Assembly: GCF_036880985.1 (NCBI RefSeq)
Contig: NZ_JBAJNO010000008.1
Coordinates: 930,001 to 994,000, forward strand
Source of the DNA: Limibacter armeniacum
Lineage (GTDB): Bacteria > Bacteroidota > Bacteroidia > Cytophagales > Flammeovirgaceae
Length of the DNA: 64,000 nucleotides
Direction of reading: 5' to 3'
The notes below the pieces were generated by a model. The model saw only the letters and a program-made list of their open reading frames with translations. It was not told the origin of the DNA and searched no databases. The translations under genes were made by a program, and so were the position numbers. Below are positions 25,876 through 33,113 of this stretch, piece by piece; within the stretch, counting starts at the first letter, position 1; each line of letters opens with the position of its first letter.

Positions 25876-26213
25876 TTAATTAACAAGTAAAATGTTTTCT
25901 GTTTATCTGTTAAAATCGCTGTAAGCTTATAGGGAGTGAAGTCGTTATGATCGGGGTTGGTTTAGGTGTAGACAGAATGGGTTCACATTTATTTTGAAAA
26001 GGCTTTAGCCGTTATAGGGAAAAGGAGTAGGAAAGTATGTAAATATGTATTTTGATAGAGATAGCTGTGTTTTTCCAATTTTTTAAAAATGAATAATTGA
26101 GGGGAGACACAGGTGGAAGCCTTTTGATATATACTCAAGTGAAACTGTGTCAGCGATATGTTTCAGTTAGATTGAAATGTATAATTGATGGATGGCAGTT
26201 TATTTTTTAGAAG
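25876..26213. other. Divergent intergenic region between the siderophore operon and the STM4015-type operon
   Basis: About 340 bp, AT-rich, no coding frame that I can support and no terminator. Its left part carries upstream sequence for the TonB receptor promoter, and its right part precedes the 26214-26278 promoter segment. Confidence 0.5.
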
Positions 26214-26278
26214 AAATTTTTACTAAAAAAATTAGACCGTACTTCTTTTACGTTCTGCGGTTTCAAATTTGTATCACA
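26214..26278 (+). promoter_or_regulatory. Promoter segment of the STM4015-STM4014-HAD operon, duplicated at 29012-29076
   Basis: A 65-bp stretch that aligns without gaps to 29012-29076 at about three quarters of positions, with blocks AAATTTTT, CTAAAAAA, TACTTC, TTTACG and ATTTGTAT identical. It includes CAAATTTG, one base off the TAnnTTTG -7 box, about 44 nt before the STM4015-type start codon. Confidence 0.55.
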
Positions 26279-26313
26279 ATCATAAACATTCACCAGTATT
26301 TAAAATTTTTAGT

Positions 26314-27213
26314 ATGGACTTCAAAAATGTCGCTTTGTTTGATCCTGCAAAAGGGATTGAAAACCCAACACAACCCCAAAAAGTATCCGTTGATTTCGAT
26401 TCTGAAAAGCCATTTTCAGAAGTATTTGATGCTTTCCTGAATGACCCGAAAGTTGGTGAGGTTCGTCAGCTGCATATTGGTCAGTGGTTTGATGAGGTCG
26501 CGGAAGTGTTTAACGAAGTTGTTGATCAGCTTCTTGAAAACAAGGACAAGCTTCAAGGTCTTGAAACGCTGTTTATGGCTGATGTAGATCAGGATGAAGC
26601 TGAGATTTCTTGGATTGAGCAGGAAGATATGGGACCAGTACTAGTGGCTTTCCCTAACCTGAAACACTTTATCGTAAAGGGTAGTAACGGATTGATGTTT
26701 ACAGACCTGAAACATGATAACCTTGAAACACTGATTATCCAGACGGGTGGTTTGGGAAGTGAAACATTTGATCAGGTACTTCAGTCATCTTTACCAAAGC
26801 TGCAAGTATTGGAAATTTGGACTGGAGACAGTAATTACGGTGCTGACATTGAGGCAGTGCAAGTGCGCCCTCTGTTGAAAGGAGACCTGTTCCCAGAACT
26901 GAGAGTGTTAGGTCTGAAGAACAGTGAAATTGCTGATGACATTGCCAAGGAATTGGCAGATGCGCCTGTACTGGAGCAACTGCATACACTTGACGTTTCA
27001 ATGGGTATCATGAAGGATGAAGGTGCTGAATACTTGCTGAACAGTAAGTTGGATCACCTGAAAAAACTGGATGTTTCCAGCAATTACCTTTCTGCTGATA
27101 TGATTCAGAAGATTGCCCAAAAATGGCCTAACCTAGAGCTTATCAGTGGTGGACAGAAATCTCCTGATGAATATCACGGTGAGGTATATTACTATGTGGA
27201 TGTAAGTGAATAG
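26314..27213 (+). CDS. STM4015 family leucine-rich-repeat protein
   Basis: 299 residues from the ATG at 26314. The sequence matches STM4015-family proteins: N-terminal FKNVALFDPAKGIENP, EVRQLHIGQWFDEVAEVF, and leucine-rich units such as LETLIIQTGG, LPKLQVLEIWTG, FPELRVLGLKNSEIADDIAKEL, LHTLDVSMGIMKDEGAEYL and LKKLDVSSNYLSADMIQKI. It is cytoplasmic with no signal peptide. LRRs usually bind proteins, so it may be a scaffold or the substrate of the neighbouring enzymes. First gene of the cluster, 10 bp before the ATP-grasp gene. Confidence 0.9.
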   Translation: MDFKNVALFDPAKGIENPTQPQKVSVDFDSEKPFSEVFDAFLNDPKVGEVRQLHIGQWFDEVAEVFNEVVDQLLENKDKLQGLETLFMADVDQDEAEISWIEQEDMGPVLVAFPNLKHFIVKGSNGLMFTDLKHDNLETLIIQTGGLGSETFDQVLQSSLPKLQVLEIWTGDSNYGADIEAVQVRPLLKGDLFPELRVLGLKNSEIADDIAKELADAPVLEQLHTLDVSMGIMKDEGAEYLLNSKLDHLKKLDVSSNYLSADMIQKIAQKWPNLELISGGQKSPDEYHGEVYYYVDVSE

Positions 27214-27223
27214 TATTGGACTT

Positions 27224-28357
27224 ATGAAAATTGCCATTCTCGGAAACCCCGAAAACAGAAGAGTTCAGCAATTTGCACAGTCCTTTGGAGAGAAAGAACA
27301 CTGCGGTGTTCTTTCTTTTCTGGAAGTATTGGAACACCCTGACCGTTTACCAGAGCTTTTGGCAGGAGTTGATTGCCTCAAGATTGAATCATCGGGTGAA
27401 AACCACGAAGTGTTCCAACAAATCCTTGCTTGGGGAGCCGAGGAGGAAGATAGGATTGTCCAAAACCCCATCAGTAAAGCGGAAGCATTGTCATTACCAT
27501 TTGACATGGGACTTATCCAACATTCCAGACAGTGGTACTTGGGACTGCAAAAGTTTTTGAGGCAAATTGAAAAAGTGGCTGAGCAGCAGCATATTCATTT
27601 GCTGAATACACCAAGAGCAATCTTGCAGATGGCTGATAAGGTTCAGACACACCAGTTGCTGGAAAAAAACGGGATTCCAAAAGTGCCTTATTTAGGGGTA
27701 ATTGAAAACTATGAAGACTTAAGGAACCTGATCAGTGATACTGGTTTTAAACGGTTGTTCCTAAAGCTGGCACACGCTTCTTCTGCTTCCGGAGTAATGG
27801 CTTACCAATGCAAAGGCGAAAAGGAATTACTGATTTCTTCGGCTACACTAGTAGTGGAAAATGGGAAACCTAAAGTGTATAATTCACTGAAGCTGAAAAG
27901 GTACACCAACCATCAGGAGATCAGGATACTGATCGATACTTTGGCGAAACAATACCTGCTGGCAGAAAGGTGGGTGCCCAAAAAAGAATTTGAAGGGGAT
28001 ACGTTTGACTTGCGTTTGGTGTATATCAACCAGGAAGTGGAACATGCTGTGATGCGTTCCAGCAAACAGCCCATGACAAATCTTCATCTAGGAAACAAGC
28101 GAGGCAATCTTGAAAGCCTGAAGCTTAGTTTGGGCACTGAAAAATGGTGTGAAATACAGGAGGTAGTACAGAAAGCAGTAACGGTCTTTGATGGGGCACA
28201 TGTAGCAGGAGTCGATCTTTTGCTTACAGGAAAACACTATAGACCTAAAGTGATAGAGGCCAATGCCTTCGGAGATTTGTTGCCTAACATTGTTAATGCG
28301 AGAGGAGAAAGTACTTATCAATCTCAAATCCGATACCTGAAGAATAATGCCAATTAG
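27224..28357 (+). CDS. STM4014 family ATP-grasp enzyme
   Basis: 377 residues from ATG 27224 (an in-frame GTG at 27206 would overlap the previous gene). The middle and C-terminal parts are ATP-grasp-like: NTPRAILQMADKVQTHQLLEKNGIPKVPYLG, FLKLAHASSASGVMAY, a PKKEFEGDTFDLRLVYIN segment and a final VIEANAFGDLLPNIV that supplies metal ligands. The family is expected to activate a carboxylate as acyl-phosphate and join it to an amine or thiol; the substrate is unknown. The C-terminus overlaps the next gene by 11 bp. Confidence 0.88.
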   Translation: MKIAILGNPENRRVQQFAQSFGEKEHCGVLSFLEVLEHPDRLPELLAGVDCLKIESSGENHEVFQQILAWGAEEEDRIVQNPISKAEALSLPFDMGLIQHSRQWYLGLQKFLRQIEKVAEQQHIHLLNTPRAILQMADKVQTHQLLEKNGIPKVPYLGVIENYEDLRNLISDTGFKRLFLKLAHASSASGVMAYQCKGEKELLISSATLVVENGKPKVYNSLKLKRYTNHQEIRILIDTLAKQYLLAERWVPKKEFEGDTFDLRLVYINQEVEHAVMRSSKQPMTNLHLGNKRGNLESLKLSLGTEKWCEIQEVVQKAVTVFDGAHVAGVDLLLTGKHYRPKVIEANAFGDLLPNIVNARGESTYQSQIRYLKNNAN

Positions 28358-28970
28358 ATGTATACTTTTTGATCTTGACAACACCCTTATTGACCGTGAC
28401 TTTGCCTTTGAAAAATATATGGAGGCAGCTTTTTCTGAAGGGGGAAAGCCCGAAATATGGCAACAGCATAAGGTTACTATATTGGAAAAGGATAACCACG
28501 GCTTCACAAGTAGGAGGGATTTTTTTGACTGGCTGAGAAGGACTTATCAATTGGATGATTCTTTTATGCAATTTTTTGATGGGCATTTGGTCGGCACATA
28601 TACAGCACCATCGTGCAAAGGAATTGTATCAGTTTTGAAGCAGTTATCAGCTTATTACAAGGTTGGCATTTTATCTAATGGAGGAGTTCAGAACCAGCAG
28701 TTGAAATTGAAGCGATCAGGCTTGGGTGATTTTTTTGACTCAAACAACATTTTTATATCAGGAGCCTTGGGCTGTGCCAAGCCTGATCTTCAAATTTTCA
28801 GAAAGGTAGAAAGTCAGTTGGGTTTCAGTTCTGATGCACTATTGATTATTGGGGACGATCCTCAAAATGATATTGAAGGAGGCGAGAAAGCAGGTTGGAG
28901 TACCTGTCATTTTGAGTACCGACAGGGAGCACAGCAGTTACGTCAGAAGGTAGAGGCAACCCTGATTTGA
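28347..28970 (+). CDS. HAD family hydrolase inserted in the STM40xx cluster
   Basis: 207 residues. HAD motif I is LFDLDNTLID (D9 nucleophile, D11 acid), motif II is GILSNGG, the Lys of motif III is in GCAKPD, and motif IV is IIGDDPQNDIEGG. A helical cap between about 17 and 85 makes it subclass I, typical of small-molecule phosphatases. Its start overlaps the STM4014-type stop, indicating translational coupling, so it probably works in the same pathway. It is not among the five STM4011-4015 members as I know them. Confidence 0.9.
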   Translation: MPIRCILFDLDNTLIDRDFAFEKYMEAAFSEGGKPEIWQQHKVTILEKDNHGFTSRRDFFDWLRRTYQLDDSFMQFFDGHLVGTYTAPSCKGIVSVLKQLSAYYKVGILSNGGVQNQQLKLKRSGLGDFFDSNNIFISGALGCAKPDLQIFRKVESQLGFSSDALLIIGDDPQNDIEGGEKAGWSTCHFEYRQGAQQLRQKVEATLI

Positions 28971-29011
28971 CTGCAGAGTTACCTGTATATAATTAATGGT
29001 TAGTTGTAATT

Positions 29012-29076
29012 AAATTTTTTCTAAAAAATTCATACCATACTTCGTTTACGGTTTGCTCGATCATATTTGTATTATA
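29012..29076 (+). promoter_or_regulatory. Promoter segment of the STM4013-STM4012-STM4011 operon, related to 26214-26278
   Basis: See the related segment upstream of the STM4015-type gene. Here the -7-like CATATTTG (29062-29069) is about 180 nt from the start codon, leaving a long leader (29077-29249). That leader holds only tiny frames, the best a 13-codon one at 29106-29147; I see no convincing precursor-peptide gene and no terminator-like hairpin. Confidence 0.55.
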
Positions 29077-29249
29077 TTCAATTCAAACAAATTTTACTTT
29101 TTGATATGAGCTTCGTTTTGAGAAAACCTGAAAGGCGATTTCATTAAAAGATCACGGAGTAATAAATAGAACACAGTGAGGCTGTCACCGTTATTTAGTG
29201 GAAAGAGCGTAATTGAGTATAGAAACCAAAGAAGATAAATACCATTGAG

Positions 29250-30050
29250 ATGAATGCAAACGAGATTGTAGGGAAAAGAAATATCATCATGCTTACGCTG
29301 GATACCCTGCGTTATGATGTAGCTCAACGGCTATGGGAGTCTGGAGAAACGCCCAATTTTAAAAAGCTTTTGCCCAATGGATGGGAGAAAAGGCATACAC
29401 CAGGAAGCTTTACCTATGCGGCACATCATGCATTTTTTGCAGGCTTTTTTCCTACACCTGTTTCATCTCCCAAAGCGCCTAGACTTTTTGCAACACGGTT
29501 TGCCGGGAGCGAAACCTCTACGGATGAAACGTTTCTATTTGACTCACCAACCATTATTGAGGGACTTCAGGAAGAAGGATACAGGACGGCATGCATTGGA
29601 GGGGTGGGATTTTTTAATCGGCAGACACCACTCAGCAATGTATTCCCTTCCCTGTTTATGCAGAGCCATTGGAGTCCTGAACTAGGGGTGACAGCTATTC
29701 ACTCAACCAAGAACCAGTTTGAAAAAGCAAGAGACATATTACTCAGCCCTGCTCAGGAAGAGAGGCACAAGAATGTATTTCTGTTTATCAATGTTTCAGC
29801 TATTCATCAGCCAAATTGCTTCTATCTGGAAGGCGCTGAAAAAGATTCGATTGAATCCCATGCAGCAGCGTTGAAGTATGTAGACAGCCAGTTACCTATC
29901 CTGATGGAGGCTGTAAAGGAACTGGGACCTTCCTGCTGGCTAATGATGGGAGACCATGGAACGGCTTATGGAGAAGATGGCTATGAGGGACACCGTCTGG
30001 CACATGAGGTGGTGTGGACTGTGCCATATGCTGAGATTTTAAACGACTAA
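29250..30050 (+). CDS. STM4013/SEN3800 family hydrolase (alkaline phosphatase superfamily)
   Basis: 266 residues, cytoplasmic. Metal and catalytic positions of the superfamily: D18 in IMLTLDTLRYD, candidate nucleophile S53/T55 in TPGSFTYAAHHAFFAG, and the C-terminal cluster D235-H236 in MMGDHGTAYGEDGYEGHRLAHEVVW with H248 and H252. It is likely to cleave a phosphate or sulfate ester or transfer a phosphoryl group. It is shorter than sulfatases and is known only as part of the STM4011-4015 set. Ten bp before the STM4012-type gene. Confidence 0.88.
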   Translation: MNANEIVGKRNIIMLTLDTLRYDVAQRLWESGETPNFKKLLPNGWEKRHTPGSFTYAAHHAFFAGFFPTPVSSPKAPRLFATRFAGSETSTDETFLFDSPTIIEGLQEEGYRTACIGGVGFFNRQTPLSNVFPSLFMQSHWSPELGVTAIHSTKNQFEKARDILLSPAQEERHKNVFLFINVSAIHQPNCFYLEGAEKDSIESHAAALKYVDSQLPILMEAVKELGPSCWLMMGDHGTAYGEDGYEGHRLAHEVVWTVPYAEILND

Positions 30051-30060
30051 AGACAACCAA

Positions 30061-31383
30061 GTGAGACTTAAAGAACTGATTGAAGACCGCGCTTATTACA
30101 ATGGGTATGCTTATTCGTATCCGCATAAGATGGCTTACAGACCTTTCGCAACACCTAAATCCTTGAAAGCGCTTTGGAAAGATGAGCTTAAGAGAAACTT
30201 GTTTCTTTATGTTCATATTCCTTTCTGCGAAATGAGGTGCGGGTTCTGTAACCTGTTTACTGTAGCCAATCCAAAAGCTGAGATCCAGAATCCTTTCCTG
30301 ACAGCTCTTTTCAGTCAGATGGAAGCAAGCAGGGAGGCATTGGGTGATGACTTTAACTTCTCCAATTTCGCACTTGGTGGAGGAACTCCTACTTACCTCT
30401 CAGCTGAGGAGTTGACATTGCTTTTTGACAGGACAAAGACCTTGTTGAACGTGGATACCAGACAAACCAATTCTGCTATTGAGGTATCTCCCAAGACCAT
30501 TACAGACGACAAGATTGCGTTACTGAAGGAAAGAGGCATGTTCAGGGTAAGTATGGGCGTGCAGAGCATGATCGAAGCCGAAGTGAAAGCTATGGGCAGA
30601 CCGCAAAAGCTGGATGAAGTCAAGAGAGCGATTGAGGCACTGAAAGCGGCTGATTTCCCATTACTGAACTTTGACCTGATCTATGGGGCAGAAAACCAGA
30701 CCAAGGAAAGCTGGCAATACTCTTTGAAGACAATGGTAGACATTGCACCTGAAGAGATTTTCCTTTATCCGCTTTATGTCCGTCCTTTGACAGGGCTTGG
30801 CAAACAAGGCAAGGATTGGGATGATTTCAGGTTTCAGCTGTATCAGCAAGGAAGGGATTTCCTGATGGAGAATGGTTACAGACAGCTCTCGATGCGTCAG
30901 TTCAAGAAAGAAACAGCGCCGGATTTTATGCACCCTGATTACAAGACGCACAAAGACGGCATGATGGGGTTGGGAGCAGGTGCAAGGTCTTATACAGAGT
31001 TTACGCACTACAGCCATGACTATGCTGTAGGTAGCAAAGGGGTGAAGCAGATTATACATAATTACAACCAGTCAACGAAGGCTGACTTTGAGACCGTGAA
31101 ATACGGATTTAACCTCAATCTGGAGGAGAAGAAAAGAAGGTTTGTCATCAAATGTCTTTGTGAGGGAGCCGGTTTATCATATCAGGAATACCAACAGCTT
31201 TTTGGTGAACTTCCAATAGTGGATTTTCCTCAGTTACAGGAATTGATAGACCTGAATCTGGTGGAAGAAAGTACAACCCACTTGCAACTCAATAAGGAAG
31301 GTAAGTCTTTGGAAGATGTAATTGGCCCTTGGCTGTATTCTGAAGCAGTGGAAGAGGCGATGGGTAAATTCGAACTGTCTTAA
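30061..31383 (+). CDS. STM4012 family radical SAM enzyme (HemW/HemN-like)
   Basis: 440 residues from GTG 30061. The [4Fe-4S] motif is HIPFCEMRCGFCNLF (C56, C60, C63), with GGGTPTYLSAEEL and VSMGVQSM segments that place it close to HemW and oxygen-independent coproporphyrinogen oxidases. The C-terminal region (about 340-440) resembles the HemN C-terminal helical domain. Heme synthesis is unlikely because the gene always travels with STM4011-type genes; a modification of a cluster-specific substrate is more likely. Confidence 0.92.
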   Translation: MRLKELIEDRAYYNGYAYSYPHKMAYRPFATPKSLKALWKDELKRNLFLYVHIPFCEMRCGFCNLFTVANPKAEIQNPFLTALFSQMEASREALGDDFNFSNFALGGGTPTYLSAEELTLLFDRTKTLLNVDTRQTNSAIEVSPKTITDDKIALLKERGMFRVSMGVQSMIEAEVKAMGRPQKLDEVKRAIEALKAADFPLLNFDLIYGAENQTKESWQYSLKTMVDIAPEEIFLYPLYVRPLTGLGKQGKDWDDFRFQLYQQGRDFLMENGYRQLSMRQFKKETAPDFMHPDYKTHKDGMMGLGAGARSYTEFTHYSHDYAVGSKGVKQIIHNYNQSTKADFETVKYGFNLNLEEKKRRFVIKCLCEGAGLSYQEYQQLFGELPIVDFPQLQELIDLNLVEESTTHLQLNKEGKSLEDVIGPWLYSEAVEEAMGKFELS

Positions 31384-31397
31384 TAAAGCGAACCAAT

Positions 31398-32243
31398 ATG
31401 AAATGGAATATACTTTATAGGGGACCGCTCTCCAGTTGTAATTATGAGTGCAGCTATTGTCCGTTTGCCAAAACCAAGAATACAAGGGCTGAACTGCTGG
31501 ACGATGAACAAAAACTGCTGAAGTTTGAAGCTTGGGTAAATGCACAGCAACAACACAATATCGGTATCCTCTTTACCCCTTGGGGAGAGGGACTGATCAG
31601 AAAGCATTACCAGCAAGTGATGACTCGCTTAAGCCACCAGCCGATGGTCGATAAGGTAGCGATTCAGACCAACCTTTCTTCCACTTTGGATTGGATGCGT
31701 GAGGTCAATACGGATGCATTTGCCCTTTGGACCACTTTCCACCCAACGCAGATAAGCCTGTCGGCTTATCTGGATCGTTGCGAAAAACTCAATAGCATGG
31801 GGATTAACTACAGCGTAGGGATGGTTGGGTTGAAAGAAGATTTTGAGCTGATTCAGGAGATGAGAGATCGGCTTGCTCCCCACGTTTACCTTTGGGTAAA
31901 TGCCTACAAAAGGGAGGAAGGTTATTATACTGAAGAAGACCTGAATTTCTTGAATAAGATTGATCCTCATTTTCATTTCAATGCAGTCAGGCACCCAAGT
32001 TACGGAGAGGCTTGCAGGGCAGGATATTCTTCCTTTTCAATTGATGGGGATGGAGCAGTGACAAGATGCCATTTTATCAAAAACAAGTTGGGGAATATCT
32101 ACGAGACTCCACTGGAGGAGATGGTTAAAAGAACCCCTTGCAGCAATGATACTTGTGGCTGTTATATTGGCTATATCAATATGGATAAACTGGGACTTGA
32201 CAATGTGTATCAAGGAAAAATCTTGGAACGGATTGCTATTTGA
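31398..32243 (+). CDS. STM4011 family radical SAM enzyme
   Basis: 281 residues. CxxxCxxC at C14, C18, C21 (SSCNYECSYCPF) binds the SAM cluster. The C-terminal third has further cysteines (C206, C224, C248, C253, C255) in a SPASM/Twitch-like arrangement, with SFSIDGDGAVTRCHFIKNKLGNIYE typical of auxiliary-cluster domains in peptide-modifying enzymes. That points to a peptide or protein substrate. It is last in the operon, followed by a terminator. Confidence 0.92.
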   Translation: MKWNILYRGPLSSCNYECSYCPFAKTKNTRAELLDDEQKLLKFEAWVNAQQQHNIGILFTPWGEGLIRKHYQQVMTRLSHQPMVDKVAIQTNLSSTLDWMREVNTDAFALWTTFHPTQISLSAYLDRCEKLNSMGINYSVGMVGLKEDFELIQEMRDRLAPHVYLWVNAYKREEGYYTEEDLNFLNKIDPHFHFNAVRHPSYGEACRAGYSSFSIDGDGAVTRCHFIKNKLGNIYETPLEEMVKRTPCSNDTCGCYIGYINMDKLGLDNVYQGKILERIAI

Positions 32244-32297
32244 TTGCATATCGATCATTTAACCTAGTTTTAATAAGGCTTTTCTTAAACGCTATCT

Positions 32298-32330
32298 GGT
32301 CGCTCCTTCTTTAGGGGAGCGGCCTTATTT
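32298..32330 (+). terminator. Terminator of the STM4013-4012-4011 operon
   Basis: Nine-bp stem GGTCGCTCC/GGAGCGGCC with one wobble pair (32298-32306 with 32316-32324), then TTATTTG. Confidence 0.7.
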
Positions 32331-32418
32331 GTATACAAATCCATGTATAACCGAGAAACATTTGTATCAAATAAGAGGAGCAGTTAGGTAGATATTAAGA
32401 TCTGTTGATGAGTTGAAC

Positions 32419-32952
32419 ATGGCTTTGCAAATTCGTCGCATGGAAAAAGGTGTATATTTGCAAATAGTGAATCGTAGAGCAAACATATCGTTTATACTGC
32501 TGCTGATTTATGCCTTCAGCTTTTTGGACTTCCTGATACCCCATTGTCAGGAGTTGGTCATGGGTGAGTTGGGTGGATACCAACACCATAAGGAACACCA
32601 TGTCCATGAGAAGAAGGAACCAAAGGTAGCGAATCAGTTACAAGCCCAAGCCCAGATTGAGCATGAAGGGCACTTTGATACTGACTTGTATGATCTAATG
32701 ATATGTGTACTTAGTGAGATGGAGCATGCAGCAGATGACTGCAATATTGTTCACTATGTCTTCTCTAAACTGGATGGTAAGCTGAAGCTGGATGTCAAAG
32801 AAAAGTTGGCGACCATCCTGCTTTTTGTCTTCTACCTTACAACGTCAAGTAGTGCTTCAGCAGCATATACTTGTGAAGATGTTTCACTGCTTTACCTTTC
32901 CCCTCCACTTGATTCCATTTCCCTACGGGGACCTCCCGTCATTTCTTGTTAA
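32419..32952 (+). CDS. His-rich small protein at the head of the metal efflux operon
   Basis: 177 residues from ATG 32419 (another ATG at 32440). A hydrophobic segment (about 20-40) is followed by a histidine-rich loop (GYQHHKEHHVHEKKE) and LYDLMICVLSEMEHAADDC; a second hydrophobic segment (about 130-150) follows. His-rich proteins of this type commonly precede czcA in Bacteroidota and are thought to bind divalent metals in the envelope. No named domain recognised. Confidence 0.65.
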   Translation: MALQIRRMEKGVYLQIVNRRANISFILLLIYAFSFLDFLIPHCQELVMGELGGYQHHKEHHVHEKKEPKVANQLQAQAQIEHEGHFDTDLYDLMICVLSEMEHAADDCNIVHYVFSKLDGKLKLDVKEKLATILLFVFYLTTSSSASAAYTCEDVSLLYLSPPLDSISLRGPPVISC

Positions 32953-33113
32953 ATCAGCTATCGTCACATTTTATCAGGTAGGTTTTCAATACTGAGTACT
33001 CATTTTTCAGGGGCATTATATGCTTGTCCTGAAGGTTTGAGGTAGCTTATGGTATTGGAGTATCCTGTCCTGAGGTGACATTTTTTATTGTCTCAACAAG
33101 AAACTGGCTAATT

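Noticed and set aside
26314-27213. STM4015-type LRR protein as a secreted effector acting on eukaryotic hosts
   Set aside because: No signal peptide and a position inside an enzyme cluster; an intracellular partner or substrate is more likely.
29106-29147. 13-codon frame before the STM4013-type gene as a RiPP precursor
   Set aside because: Too short, no Cys, Thr or Ser-rich core typical of a precursor, and no matching copy in the other operon.
33075-33113. Upstream GTG start for the CzcA-TolC gene (33075)
   Set aside because: The ATG at 33114 begins the family-typical MINQIISFSIHN; the extra residues do not match.
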